Shown: positions 27,886-36,762 of the stretch, in pieces
Layout of the letters: the number at the start of each line of letters is the position of its first letter
How positions within the stretch are numbered: position 1 is the first letter of the stretch
The notes under the pieces: generated by a model
Seen by the model: only the letters and a program-made list of their open reading frames with translations
Database searches by the model: none
Told to the model about the DNA's origin: nothing
Program-made: the position numbers and the translations under genes
Source: Nitrospirae bacterium GWB2_47_37
GTDB lineage: Bacteria > Nitrospirota > Thermodesulfovibrionia > Thermodesulfovibrionales > Dissulfurispiraceae
Length of the DNA stretch: 64,000 bases
Assembly (NCBI GenBank): GCA_001803635.1
Contig: MHDU01000046.1
Coordinates: forward strand, 103,625-167,624
Direction: 5' to 3'

Positions 27886-28829
27886 TAGTTGAAGAATGGA
27901 AAAAACGGATTGCTTGTGTGACGGGAGCCTCAGGTATGGTGGGGAGCCGGATTGTGCATCGTCTTCTTCAACAGGGCTATACAGTACGAGCCCTCACTCG
28001 AAGAAGGGATTTGACGCTTTCGGGGGTTGATATACACCGCGGTGATATTCGTGACGAGTCAGCGCTAAAATCTTTTCTGAATCGGGCAAATCTCCTATTT
28101 CACTGCGCCGCCGAATTAAAAGATGAATCAAGAATGTGGGATGTAAACGTTACAGGAACGGAAAATTTGCTTCGGTTGATACCGGGGGCGGGCATTACAT
28201 ATTTCTGCCATTTAAGCAGCGCAGGTGTTGTTGGTAAAACGGAGATGCCCATTGTTGATGAGGCAACTCCCTGTAATCCCCGAAATATGTATGAACGTAC
28301 GAAGTGGGAGGCAGAGAAGCGCGTTGCGGGAGGTGTCAACGGTTGCTGTGCGGTTGTCCTCCGGCCCACAAATGTGATAGATGAAAGGCGGCCCGGCGCC
28401 CTCGGATTGCCGATGCGAAGCGGGTGGGCTGATTATTTGAAAATTTTTTTGAAGGGGGGAGAGAATGCTCACATTATTCATGCTGCCGATGTTGCTGCCG
28501 TTGCTGTTTATTTGATAGAGCATGCATCGGAGGATCCTCGATGCTTTTTCGTCTCGTGCGACCATGAGCCCATGAATACATTCGCTGGAATATGGAAGCT
28601 TTATAAAAGTTTCGCGCGGGCCGGCTCATTTGATGAGAGCGGCCTGACGGTAGTGTGTCTTCCTGTTGCCTTCCCACGCATACTCCGGACCGTGATGCGC
28701 GGCGCATCGAACCGCGGCAACATAGTTTATTCTTCAGAAAAGTTGCTCCGTCATGGGTTCGTCTTTCCCCTGGGTTTGAAGGGAGCGATCAGACAAGTTA
28801 TCAAGGAAAGGGAAACGGTGACCACATGA
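27882..28829 (+). CDS. NAD-dependent epimerase/reductase (extended SDR)
   Basis: 315 residues. Motifs are VTGASGMVGSRIV (cofactor loop), FHCAAELKD, HLSSAGVVG and the catalytic MYERTK. The protein resembles NAD(P)-dependent sugar reductases/epimerases and dihydroflavonol reductase-like SDRs. It is GC-rich compared with the gene before it (37 of 60 bases G+C at 28381-28440) and begins a block with a distinct composition. The ATGA overlap couples it to the GT4 gene downstream. Confidence 0.83.
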   Translation: MIVEEWKKRIACVTGASGMVGSRIVHRLLQQGYTVRALTRRRDLTLSGVDIHRGDIRDESALKSFLNRANLLFHCAAELKDESRMWDVNVTGTENLLRLIPGAGITYFCHLSSAGVVGKTEMPIVDEATPCNPRNMYERTKWEAEKRVAGGVNGCCAVVLRPTNVIDERRPGALGLPMRSGWADYLKIFLKGGENAHIIHAADVAAVAVYLIEHASEDPRCFFVSCDHEPMNTFAGIWKLYKSFARAGSFDESGLTVVCLPVAFPRILRTVMRGASNRGNIVYSSEKLLRHGFVFPLGLKGAIRQVIKERETVTT

Positions 28830-29971
28830 GGGTATTGAATGTCAATTCTTCAATTGACTCCCATAGGGGCGGAGGGATGGCAGAAAGGACTTTCCAGATA
28901 AGTAGATTTCTTGCGAAAGCCGGAGTTGAATGTACTATATTGACTACAGACCTGGGACTAACGCCGGAGCGTGTGCGCTCTATTGAGAATGTCGAGGTCA
29001 TTGGGCTGCCTTGCTTAAACCATCGTTTTTACCTGCCAAAGTTCTCCTATGCCGGTCTCAGAGAGTTGATTGAGAGGGCAGATATTGTCCATCTTATGGG
29101 ACATTGGACTTTTCTTAATGCACTTATATATCAGATAGTGCGTAGCCTTGGAAAGGCATATGCTGTTTGCCCTGCGGGAGCTCTTCCGGTGTTTGGCCGG
29201 TCGAAGACGATCAAGATGATGTACAACCAACTCGCCGGCAAGAGGATTATCCGAAATGCTGACTGCCATATCGCGATCACCATAGGGGAACTTCCTGCTT
29301 TTTTGTCATACGGGGTAGATAGCGACAGGGTTTCCGTTATCCCCAATGGAATCAACCCGGATGACTTCCTTGTGCGGGATGATGCGGAATTTCGAAGAAA
29401 GTTTGGATTGAGTGAAAAACTTATTATATTATATATGGGCCGTTTGAATCGTATAAAAGGTCCGGACCTTCTTTTAAGGGCTTTCGGTAGCTTAAAAGAT
29501 GAATTGCCGGAATACCAGTTGGTGTTTGCAGGCCCCGACGAGGGGATGATGGCGGAATTGAAAAAACTTGTCGCTCTGTCCGATATGGAAGATAGAGTGC
29601 GTTTTATAGGCCACATCGGCGGTGAAGATAAATCTCTTGCCTATCACGCTGCAGAGCTGCTGGCAGTGCCTTCCCGGCAGGAAGCTATGTCGATCGTCGC
29701 ACTGGAGTCCGGAGCCGCTGGAACACCGGTTCTGATAACCGACCGGTGCGGGTTTGATGAGATCGCCGCAGTAGGCGGGGGCAGGGTAGTCCCTGCCGAT
29801 GTTGATGGTCTGAAAGAGGGTTTGGTTCTGATGATGGGGAATTGTGACGGACTGAGGGCAATGGGAGTGAAACTGAAGCAGTTCGTCGAAGAAAATTTCA
29901 CATGGGACTTGGTCGTTGCCGAGTATATACATCTCTACCGCAGGATACTGGACAAGAAGAGAGCAAAATGA
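28826..29971 (+). CDS. GT4 glycosyltransferase
   Basis: 381 residues from the ATG at 28826 (ATGA overlap); in-frame ATGs upstream lie in the SDR gene. The N-terminal acceptor domain has the glycine-rich SHRGGGMAERTF. The C-terminal donor domain has VIPNGINPDDF, ILYMGRLNRIKGPDLLLRAF and the catalytic AVPSRQEAMSIVALESGAAG, an E-x7-E type motif. It is a retaining transferase, likely extending the repeat unit at the inner membrane face. It is coupled to a second GT4 by ATGA. Confidence 0.9.
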   Translation: MRVLNVNSSIDSHRGGGMAERTFQISRFLAKAGVECTILTTDLGLTPERVRSIENVEVIGLPCLNHRFYLPKFSYAGLRELIERADIVHLMGHWTFLNALIYQIVRSLGKAYAVCPAGALPVFGRSKTIKMMYNQLAGKRIIRNADCHIAITIGELPAFLSYGVDSDRVSVIPNGINPDDFLVRDDAEFRRKFGLSEKLIILYMGRLNRIKGPDLLLRAFGSLKDELPEYQLVFAGPDEGMMAELKKLVALSDMEDRVRFIGHIGGEDKSLAYHAAELLAVPSRQEAMSIVALESGAAGTPVLITDRCGFDEIAAVGGGRVVPADVDGLKEGLVLMMGNCDGLRAMGVKLKQFVEENFTWDLVVAEYIHLYRRILDKKRAK

Positions 29972-31191
29972 ACATTCTTATAATTAGCCAGTATTTCTGG
30001 CCCGAGAATTTTCGTATCAATGATCTGGCATTAGGGCTGGGTGAGCGGGGCAACAAAGTGACCGTACTGACGGGGATTCCGAACTATCCGGAGGGCCGCT
30101 TCTTTCCCGGATACGGAATCTTTAAAAGAAATCGGGAGGAATACGAAGGGGTGCGTATTGTAAGAATTCCGGTTGTGCCGCGCGGCAGAGGAGGGGCATT
30201 ACGCCTGATAATCAATTATATCTCCTTTACGGTGAATGCATGCCTGTTGGCTCCCTTTTTGCTTCGCTCTAAATTCGACATAATTTATTTTTCTCTCTCT
30301 CCTCTTACAGAGGGCATTCCCGCTCTTGTCATGAAGAAAATGAAGAAAATACCTATCGTGTTCTGGGTTCAAGACCTGTGGCCGGAGAGTCTTTCCGCTA
30401 CGGGTATTGTTACGTCCTCACTTGCGCTGAAAGCAGTCGAGAAAATGGTTCGTTTTCTTTATTTGAGATGCGACCGCATTCTTGTACAATCCCGCGCTTT
30501 TATTCCTGTCATTGAGAAGCGGGGAGGCGATGCAAAGCGTATCGCCTATTTCCCCAACAGCGCTGAGGAGCTATACCGTCCCGTCTCTGTGGAGCCGGAT
30601 GCTCCAGAGCGTAAAAATATTCCTGAGGGCTTCTGCGTGATGTTTGCCGGGAATATCGGCGCCGCCCAGGATTTTGAAACCATTCTCTCTGCCGCTGAAC
30701 AGCTTAAGGAATATGATGATATCCACTGGGTGATTGTCGGTGATGGGCGGCTGCGTCCTTGGGTTGAAGCACAAATAGAGGAGCGTGGCCTGACTAAAAC
30801 CCTTCACCTTTTGGGCAGGCATCCAATGGAATTGATGCCGAGATTTTTTTCTATTGCAGACGTTATGCTGGTGACTCTCAAAAAGGAGTACATTTTTTCA
30901 CTTACAATCCCGTCAAAAGTGCAGTCGTATCTTGCATGTGCCAAACCGATTATTGCCGCCATAGATGGCGAGGGGGCCGGGATTATAGAGGAGGCCGGCG
31001 CCGGTATTGTGTGTCCGGCTGAAAACCCGCATGCGTTGGCAGAGGTTGTGCTGAAAATTTCTCGCATGCCCAAGGCGGATTTACAGGATATGGGATTGCG
31101 TGGGAGAAGTTACTTTGAGAAGCATTTTGAGCGTAATGTATTAATAGATCGTTTGCATAATTGGATAAAAGAGTTGAAAAAGGAGGAATAG
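29968..31191 (+). CDS. GT4 glycosyltransferase, WbuB-like (amino-sugar transferase)
   Basis: 407 residues from the ATG at 29968. The N terminus (ILIISQYFWPENFRINDLA, then GIPNYPEGRFFPGY) is that of the WbuB/WcaI group. Later features are VQDLWPESL, FAGNIGAAQDFETIL and SLTIPSKVQSYLACAKPIIA. WbuB relatives transfer N-acetyl-L-fucosamine or N-acetyl-L-quinovosamine onto the first lipid-linked sugar. The three genes after it are the matching UDP-L-6-deoxy-HexNAc pathway, so it is probably the transferase for that product. This match of function and context is strong. Confidence 0.88.
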   Translation: MNILIISQYFWPENFRINDLALGLGERGNKVTVLTGIPNYPEGRFFPGYGIFKRNREEYEGVRIVRIPVVPRGRGGALRLIINYISFTVNACLLAPFLLRSKFDIIYFSLSPLTEGIPALVMKKMKKIPIVFWVQDLWPESLSATGIVTSSLALKAVEKMVRFLYLRCDRILVQSRAFIPVIEKRGGDAKRIAYFPNSAEELYRPVSVEPDAPERKNIPEGFCVMFAGNIGAAQDFETILSAAEQLKEYDDIHWVIVGDGRLRPWVEAQIEERGLTKTLHLLGRHPMELMPRFFSIADVMLVTLKKEYIFSLTIPSKVQSYLACAKPIIAAIDGEGAGIIEEAGAGIVCPAENPHALAEVVLKISRMPKADLQDMGLRGRSYFEKHFERNVLIDRLHNWIKELKKEE

Positions 31192-31195
31192 ATTG
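31180..31195 (+). promoter_or_regulatory. Shine-Dalgarno site that fixes a TTG start
   Basis: AAGGAGG at 31180-31186 lies six bases before TTG at 31193-31195. The first codons after this TTG give the SDR cofactor strand (RILILGGTG), and no ATG is available, so the TTG is the start of the reductase gene. Confidence 0.7.
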
Positions 31196-32059
31196 CGCAT
31201 TCTAATTCTTGGCGGAACAGGCATGCTTGGTCATACACTTTGGCAATATTTTTCTTCGCGTTTTCCCGATACCTACACGACGATCAGGCAGAGCCGCAAG
31301 GCGTATGAAAAATATGAGTTATTCACCGGAGACAAGGTGATAGATTCCGTTGACACAATTGACTTCCGGATGTTGACAGGCATAATGAAGTGCATTAAGC
31401 CTGATTTTATTCTAAATTGTATAGGGATTACAAAGCGGCGCAAAGAGGCTGACATGCCCATTCATTCGATTACATTAAATGCATTGTTCCCTCATAAGCT
31501 GGTAGAGTGGGGCAGAAATAATTCTGCAAAAATTGTGAATTTCAGCACTGATTGCGTATTTGACGGAGAACATGGCAATTATACAGAAGAGAGTCCGACC
31601 AATGCTGCCGACCTCTACGGCAAAACAAAGGCGTTGGGAGAAATTCAAGGAGAGAATGCGCTTACTTTACGGTCTTCATTTATAGGTGCTGAACTTCATG
31701 AAGGCACAGAATTATTAGAATGGTTTCTGTCCCAAACGGGAACGGTAAAAGGCTTTAAAAACGCTATCTATTCGGGATTGACCACCCTTGAGTTGAGCCG
31801 CATCGTTGAAAATATTCTGGTTAACCATGCTGATGTCACAGGTATTTATAATATTTCCAGCGAGCCTATCAGTAAGTTTGATCTCTTGATGCTTATAAAA
31901 GAGAAAATGCATATGGGTGTGGAAATTGTCCCTGATGAAACTGTACATTATAACCGAAGCCTTGATTCAACAAAGTTTCGCAAAGAATTTAACTATACTC
32001 CCCTAACATGGGAAGCAATGGTTGATGAATTAACTAAAAATATAAGGAGCAAACAATGA
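31193..32059 (+). CDS. RmlD-like SDR reductase of the UDP-L-RhaNAc/L-QuiNAc type
   Basis: 288 residues with a TTG start supported by a strong ribosome site. Motifs are ILGGTGMLGHTL, NCIGITKRR, FSTDCVFDG and the catalytic LYGKTK. The C-terminal half (LEWFLSQTGTVKGFKNAIYS and EPISKFDLLMLI) matches RnlB/WbvR-type reductases. It lacks the extra cupin half that makes WbjC/FnlB about 370 residues long. It therefore fits the pathway to UDP-N-acetyl-L-rhamnosamine and -L-quinovosamine better than that to L-FucNAc. It is coupled to the dehydratase by ATGA. Confidence 0.82.
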   Translation: MRILILGGTGMLGHTLWQYFSSRFPDTYTTIRQSRKAYEKYELFTGDKVIDSVDTIDFRMLTGIMKCIKPDFILNCIGITKRRKEADMPIHSITLNALFPHKLVEWGRNNSAKIVNFSTDCVFDGEHGNYTEESPTNAADLYGKTKALGEIQGENALTLRSSFIGAELHEGTELLEWFLSQTGTVKGFKNAIYSGLTTLELSRIVENILVNHADVTGIYNISSEPISKFDLLMLIKEKMHMGVEIVPDETVHYNRSLDSTKFRKEFNYTPLTWEAMVDELTKNIRSKQ

Positions 32060-33123
32060 TTTTTGAAGGAAAAACTATAGTGGTGACCGGTGGTACCGGA
32101 TCTATGGGAAAAACCTTTGTGAGGCGTGCCTTGACCGGTGAATTAGGCACTCCCCGAAAGGTTATAGTTTTATCAAGAGACGAGGCCAAGCAGCATGACA
32201 TGCGTATGTCATATCTCCATAAATTGGTTGCTACTGATGAGGTGATCTATCGTAACTTTATGAATGTACTCGAGTTCCGGATTGGCGATATCCGAAATTA
32301 TGCGGATGTATGCTCGGCAGTCAAAAATGCCGATATAGTTGTGAATGCGGCGGCGCTGAAACAAGTTCCTGCCTGTGAATATTTTCCAACCCAGGCAGTT
32401 TTGACCAATTGTGTCGGGGCTGCAAATATTGTCCGCGCTATTGAGGAGAACGGCTATCCGGTCGATACCGTAATCGGCATCAGCACGGATAAGGCATGCA
32501 AACCGGTCAATGTCATGGGGATGACCAAGTCCATTCAAGAGCGGATATTTACAGCAGCTAATATTCTTAATCCAAAGACTCGTTTTATCTGTGTTCGGTA
32601 CGGCAATGTCCTCGCATCCCGAGGCTCAGTTATCCCGTTATTTCATGACCAAATCAAAAATGGCGGACCAGTGACCATTACGGTGCCTGAAATGACCCGT
32701 TTTCTCCTCAGCTTGGATCAAGCAGTTGACACAGTATTTGCAGCGCTACGCGAGGCTAAGCGCGGAGAAACCTATGTTCCTAATGCCCCTTCTGCCACTG
32801 TTATGAATATTGCCAAGGCACTGATAAGTAACCGCAACATTAAAATAAAGATTACAGGTATAAGACCGGCTGAAAAGATGCATGAGATTATGGTTTCTGA
32901 GGAGGAAGCCGTCAGATGCGTAAAGCGGGGTGATTATTACGTTATTCGTCCGATGCTCCCTGAATTCATGGATGGAGAAGTGCAGCAAATGAATGCATTG
33001 AATAAGGAGTTTAGTTCGGCGGATACCGTTCTTGATCTGTCAGGTACAAGTGCATTGCTGAAAGAGCATGGCTTGATGGCGGAAGATGTGGATTTGCAAA
33101 ATAGCGGTGAATTGTTGCGTTGA
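32056..33123 (+). CDS. UDP-GlcNAc 4,6-dehydratase/epimerase (RnlA/FnlA/WbjB type)
   Basis: 355 residues. It is a PF02719-type SDR without membrane helices: VTGGTGSMGKTFV, RDEAKQHDMR, AAALKQVPACEYFP and ISTDKACKPVNVMG. The catalytic Tyr is replaced by Met (VMGMTK), as is normal in this family. It converts UDP-GlcNAc to a 4-keto-6-deoxy-L-hexosamine, the first step to UDP-L-RhaNAc, -L-QuiNAc or -L-FucNAc. Its neighbours provide the reductase and the 2-epimerase, so the pathway is complete in three adjacent genes. Confidence 0.9.
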   Translation: MIFEGKTIVVTGGTGSMGKTFVRRALTGELGTPRKVIVLSRDEAKQHDMRMSYLHKLVATDEVIYRNFMNVLEFRIGDIRNYADVCSAVKNADIVVNAAALKQVPACEYFPTQAVLTNCVGAANIVRAIEENGYPVDTVIGISTDKACKPVNVMGMTKSIQERIFTAANILNPKTRFICVRYGNVLASRGSVIPLFHDQIKNGGPVTITVPEMTRFLLSLDQAVDTVFAALREAKRGETYVPNAPSATVMNIAKALISNRNIKIKITGIRPAEKMHEIMVSEEEAVRCVKRGDYYVIRPMLPEFMDGEVQQMNALNKEFSSADTVLDLSGTSALLKEHGLMAEDVDLQNSGELLR

Positions 33124-33172
33124 GCCTGATAGGGGTTGAAAATTTCTTGAATAATTTTTTGGAGGATGGATC

Positions 33173-34300
33173 ATGTCTATAAAGGTTATGACTATTGTCG
33201 GTACCCGCCCTGAAATTATAAAATTGTGCAGAGTTATCAGCGAGTTGGACCGGCATACTAAACATATTTTGGTGCATTCGGGACAAAACTATGATTACGA
33301 ACTTAATGAGATATTTTTTCAGCAGTTGGGAATAAGGAAACCCGACTATTTTTTAAGTGCGGTAGGTGAAACTGTTGCCCAAACCATCGGCAACGTAATT
33401 GCCAAATCTGATGATGTTATGGCTAAGGAACAGCCTGATGCGGTGTTGCTCTACGGGGATACGAATAGTTGTCTTGCAGTTATTTCTGCGAAGCGCCGCA
33501 AAATTCCTATATTTCATATGGAGGCCGGAAACCGGTGCTTTGATTTGAGAGTACCGGAGGAGATTAACCGTAAGATTGTTGATCATACCAGCGATATAAA
33601 CATGACCCATACGGAACATGCTCGCCGTTATTTGTTATCAGAAGGGATAAAGCCTGAAACGGTTATTAAAACAGGTTCTCCAATGAAAGAAATATTAAAA
33701 TACTATATGCCTCAGATAGAGGCTTCCGACATTCTTGAAAAGCTCGGACTGCAATCAAGCGGCTATTTTATTGTTAGTGTGCACCGGGAGGAAAATGTAG
33801 ATAGCGAAGTTAACTTTGGAAATCTGATGGAATCGTTAAATTCTATAGCAGAGAGATACAAAAAAACGATTATTGTATCAACGCATCCGCGTACTCGCAT
33901 ACGGCTTGACAGGCTGGATAGTACAAATATGGACAAACGCATACAATTTTTAAAACCATTCGGTTTTTTTGATTATGTGAAGCTCCAAATGAACTCATTC
34001 TGCGTAATCTCCGACAGTGGAACAATCACAGAAGAATCGTCTATTCTTAATTTCCCGGCTGTAACTATCCGACAAGCGCATGAACGGCCTGAAGGCATGG
34101 ACGAGGGGACATTAATTATGTGCGGGCTCAAGGCGGAAAGAGTTCTTCAGGCTATCGAAATCGTCACCTTCCAACAGCAAGGAAGGGAGCGACAGTTCAG
34201 AACAGTAGAAGATTACGATACGGAAAATGTTTCCCAAAAAGTGCTTCGTATTATTATGAGTTATACCGATTATGTGAATCGTACTGTATGGTTTAAGTGA
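33173..34300 (+). CDS. UDP-6-deoxy-HexNAc 2-epimerase (QnlA/FnlC/WbjD type)
   Basis: 375 residues. It belongs to the WecB-like 2-epimerase superfamily (VGTRPEIIKL, LLYGDTNSCL, SDSGTITEESSIL). The signature MEAGNRCFDLRVPEEINRK belongs to the subgroup that acts on 6-deoxy-L-hexosamines, in place of HIEAGLRT of WecB. GGAGG at 33161-33165 supports the start. With the two preceding genes it would give UDP-L-QuiNAc (from the RhaNAc intermediate) or UDP-L-FucNAc. A 49-base gap precedes it. Confidence 0.9.
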   Translation: MSIKVMTIVGTRPEIIKLCRVISELDRHTKHILVHSGQNYDYELNEIFFQQLGIRKPDYFLSAVGETVAQTIGNVIAKSDDVMAKEQPDAVLLYGDTNSCLAVISAKRRKIPIFHMEAGNRCFDLRVPEEINRKIVDHTSDINMTHTEHARRYLLSEGIKPETVIKTGSPMKEILKYYMPQIEASDILEKLGLQSSGYFIVSVHREENVDSEVNFGNLMESLNSIAERYKKTIIVSTHPRTRIRLDRLDSTNMDKRIQFLKPFGFFDYVKLQMNSFCVISDSGTITEESSILNFPAVTIRQAHERPEGMDEGTLIMCGLKAERVLQAIEIVTFQQQGRERQFRTVEDYDTENVSQKVLRIIMSYTDYVNRTVWFK

Positions 34301-34324
34301 ATAGATAAAGAAGGAACTTGGACA

Positions 34325-35749
34325 ATGAAAATTATTTTTATTATCCCACCTAATACTCATTATATAGAGCCGTACTCCTTTGTGAAGGCGGACAAAAGCA
34401 ATACGGTAAGGCCCTATCTCGGATTGCTGTATGTTGCTGCTGCGTTGAGAAACGATTTGGGTATTTCTGTACGGATCATCGACTCAAATGCGGAAGGACT
34501 TACTCTCGAAAAGCTCAAAAAAATTATTGCAAGGGAAGCGCCGGATATAGTGGGGTTCAGTGTACTTACCTTTAATCTTCTCAACTGTATGGAAGTGAGC
34601 AGGTTAATACGTGAACACAGTCCGGCGACAAAGATCTGTTATGGCGGATGGCATCCGACCCTGTACCCTCGTGAGACGTTGGAATTAGAATGCGTCGATT
34701 TTATTGTTATAGGCGAGGGCGAAATTACTTTTAAGGAATTAGCGCTGGCGTACAACAGAGGAAAAAGACCGGCAGACAAAGAGCTTTCAAAAATCAAAGG
34801 GATCGGGTATAGAACAGCGGAGGGAAAATTGCAAATCAACCCTCATCGAGAAGTAATAGGAGAGTTGGATGAGATGCCCTTTCCCGCCTATGATCTTGTC
34901 GATGTCGGCAAGTACTCAAATCTTTTAGCGTGTACGAACAATTCAGTTACCATTATGACCTCGCGCGGCTGTCCGCAGGGATGCATTTTTTGCGATATGA
35001 GAAGGACCCCCTATCGATTTCGAAGCCCCGGCAACATAATGGATGAGATAAAATTCTGGGTTGGAAAGGGAGTTCATGAGTTTTTTATACAAGATGATAA
35101 CTTTACGATTAATCGCAAGAGAACGATAGAATTTTGCACCTTACTGATCGAGGCGGATCTCGGGATAAAATATAAGATCAGTTCCAGGGTAGATTACCTT
35201 GACGAAGAGGTGATGAGGTATTTAAAAAAATCGGGTTGTTACAGGATCTATTTCGGAGTAGAATCAGGCTCCCAGAGGATACTTAATTATCTTGAAAAAG
35301 GAATTAAAGTTGATCATATTCGAGACGCTTTTCGTATTGCTGAAAAATACGGAATCGATAGGTGCGCTTATATCATGATTGGCTGTCCAACGGAAACGAA
35401 AGAAGATATTGAGTTGACAATACGCTTAATAAAGGAAATACGGCCTGACCATCTTCATTGCTCGATCTGTACCCCCATGCCAATGACATATCTTTATCAC
35501 AAATTGATGAGCGATGGTCTTATAACACATGATTATTGGCTCGAATTTGCCGGAAGGCCGGATCCGTCCTTTAAAACACCTTTTATTAGCCGGTTTTTCA
35601 GTCCTGAGGAACTCAGGAAAATGCAGAACTCGATCCAGCGAGAGTTTTATATGAGTCCTCGTATTATTTTGCGGGAGATAGGGAAAACACGGAACGCACG
35701 GCAATTCCTTGCTAAAGCGAAAATGGCTATCGACGTAATTTTCCGATAG
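34325..35749 (+). CDS. B12-binding-type radical SAM protein
   Basis: 474 residues. The cobalamin-binding-like N-terminal domain has PYLGLLYVAAAL, CYGGWHPTLYP and VIGEGEITF, and the radical SAM domain has CPQGCIFC (C216, C220, C223). QDDNFTINRKR and the C-terminal FYMSPRII are similar to the protein at 22247, so the two are paralogues. It lies directly after the L-deoxyaminosugar cassette and before the initiation genes. The substrate is unknown. Confidence 0.84.
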   Translation: MKIIFIIPPNTHYIEPYSFVKADKSNTVRPYLGLLYVAAALRNDLGISVRIIDSNAEGLTLEKLKKIIAREAPDIVGFSVLTFNLLNCMEVSRLIREHSPATKICYGGWHPTLYPRETLELECVDFIVIGEGEITFKELALAYNRGKRPADKELSKIKGIGYRTAEGKLQINPHREVIGELDEMPFPAYDLVDVGKYSNLLACTNNSVTIMTSRGCPQGCIFCDMRRTPYRFRSPGNIMDEIKFWVGKGVHEFFIQDDNFTINRKRTIEFCTLLIEADLGIKYKISSRVDYLDEEVMRYLKKSGCYRIYFGVESGSQRILNYLEKGIKVDHIRDAFRIAEKYGIDRCAYIMIGCPTETKEDIELTIRLIKEIRPDHLHCSICTPMPMTYLYHKLMSDGLITHDYWLEFAGRPDPSFKTPFISRFFSPEELRKMQNSIQREFYMSPRIILREIGKTRNARQFLAKAKMAIDVIFR

Positions 35750-35775
35750 GATAGGGGCAATGGAAGAGGAAAAGA

Positions 35776-36762
35776 ATGGCGGCAGGGATTGTGTCTGAGA
35801 GCATTCTGGTGACAGGAGCCAGCGGTTTTATCGGACGTTCTCTCTGTTCACGCCTTCTTGCCGACGGATTCCATGTGCGGGCAGCTGTGCGTGATGCATT
35901 GGACGGACAGGACATGCCGTATGGTGCGGAAATTATCCCGGTCGGCTCTATAGGATCGACTACGGACTGGAGCAGGGCACTAAGCGGGATTGATGCTGTT
36001 GTACATCTTGCTGCACGGGCGCACGTGATTGAGGAGTCCGACCCCGATCCGATGAACGCGTTTCGCGAAGTGAATGCCTTGGGGACGGAGAGGTTGGCCG
36101 AGGCTGCGGCACAGAGCGGCGTACAGAGGCTGGTGTTTGTCAGTTCTATCGGGGTGAATGGAGAGCGAAGCGGAGAAAACGCGTTTACCGAGAACGATAC
36201 CCCCGCCGCCCATACTCCATATGCAGTATCCAAGAGGGAGGCTGAAGAGGCTTTGAATAAAATTGAACAAGAAACAGGAATGGAGGTTGTTATACTAAGG
36301 CCCCCTATGGTCTATGGGCCGAATGCGCCCGGAAATTTTGCCAGATTGATTGAATTAGTAAGAAGGGATTGCCCTTTGCCGATTGGCAAGATTAAAAATC
36401 TGCGGAGCTTCATTTATATCGGCAATCTTGTAGATAGCATTATTGCATGTATCGAACATCCAAAGGCTGCGGGACAAACTTTTTTAGTGAGTGATGGTCA
36501 GGATATTTCAACACCTGAGCTGATAAGAATGATAGCCGGGGCGATGGGTAAAAAAGCAAAATTATTTCCATGTTCGGCATCTCTTTTGAAGATGATTGGA
36601 AAGGTTACCGGTAAAAGTTATGAGATTGAGCGATTAACGGGCTCTTTGCGGATTGACATCGCTAAAATACGCAAAGAGTTAAGCTGGACTCCGCCGTTCA
36701 CACTGGAGCAGGGGCTTAGAATGACGGCGGAACGGTTCATATCAAATGAAAAGAATATTTGA
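35776..36762 (+). CDS. WbpV-like NAD-dependent epimerase/reductase; compositionally mosaic
   Basis: 328 residues. Motifs are VTGASGFIGRSLCSRLL, VHLAARAHV, FVSSIGVNGE and catalytic PYAVSK. This type often reduces the 4-keto product of WbpM to give UDP-D-QuiNAc, and the WbpV/sugar transferase/WbpM order is a known arrangement. The first half is much richer in GC than the second (39 of 60 at 36061-36120 against 22 of 60 at 36241-36300), although the frame is intact. That suggests recombination inside the gene. The end overlaps the sugar transferase gene by 17 bases. Confidence 0.86.
   Translation: MAAGIVSESILVTGASGFIGRSLCSRLLADGFHVRAAVRDALDGQDMPYGAEIIPVGSIGSTTDWSRALSGIDAVVHLAARAHVIEESDPDPMNAFREVNALGTERLAEAAAQSGVQRLVFVSSIGVNGERSGENAFTENDTPAAHTPYAVSKREAEEALNKIEQETGMEVVILRPPMVYGPNAPGNFARLIELVRRDCPLPIGKIKNLRSFIYIGNLVDSIIACIEHPKAAGQTFLVSDGQDISTPELIRMIAGAMGKKAKLFPCSASLLKMIGKVTGKSYEIERLTGSLRIDIAKIRKELSWTPPFTLEQGLRMTAERFISNEKNI

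Noticed and set aside
28655..28825. Longer N terminus for the first GT4 in the GC-rich block
   Set aside because: The extra residues are read from inside the SDR gene and carry no GT4 feature; the ATGA start at 28826 fits the family N terminus.
35776..36762. Frameshift or assembly error as a cause of the composition change in the WbpV-like gene
   Set aside because: The reading frame and SDR motifs are continuous through the change, so a mis-join of unrelated sequence is unlikely, though a chimeric assembly cannot be fully excluded.
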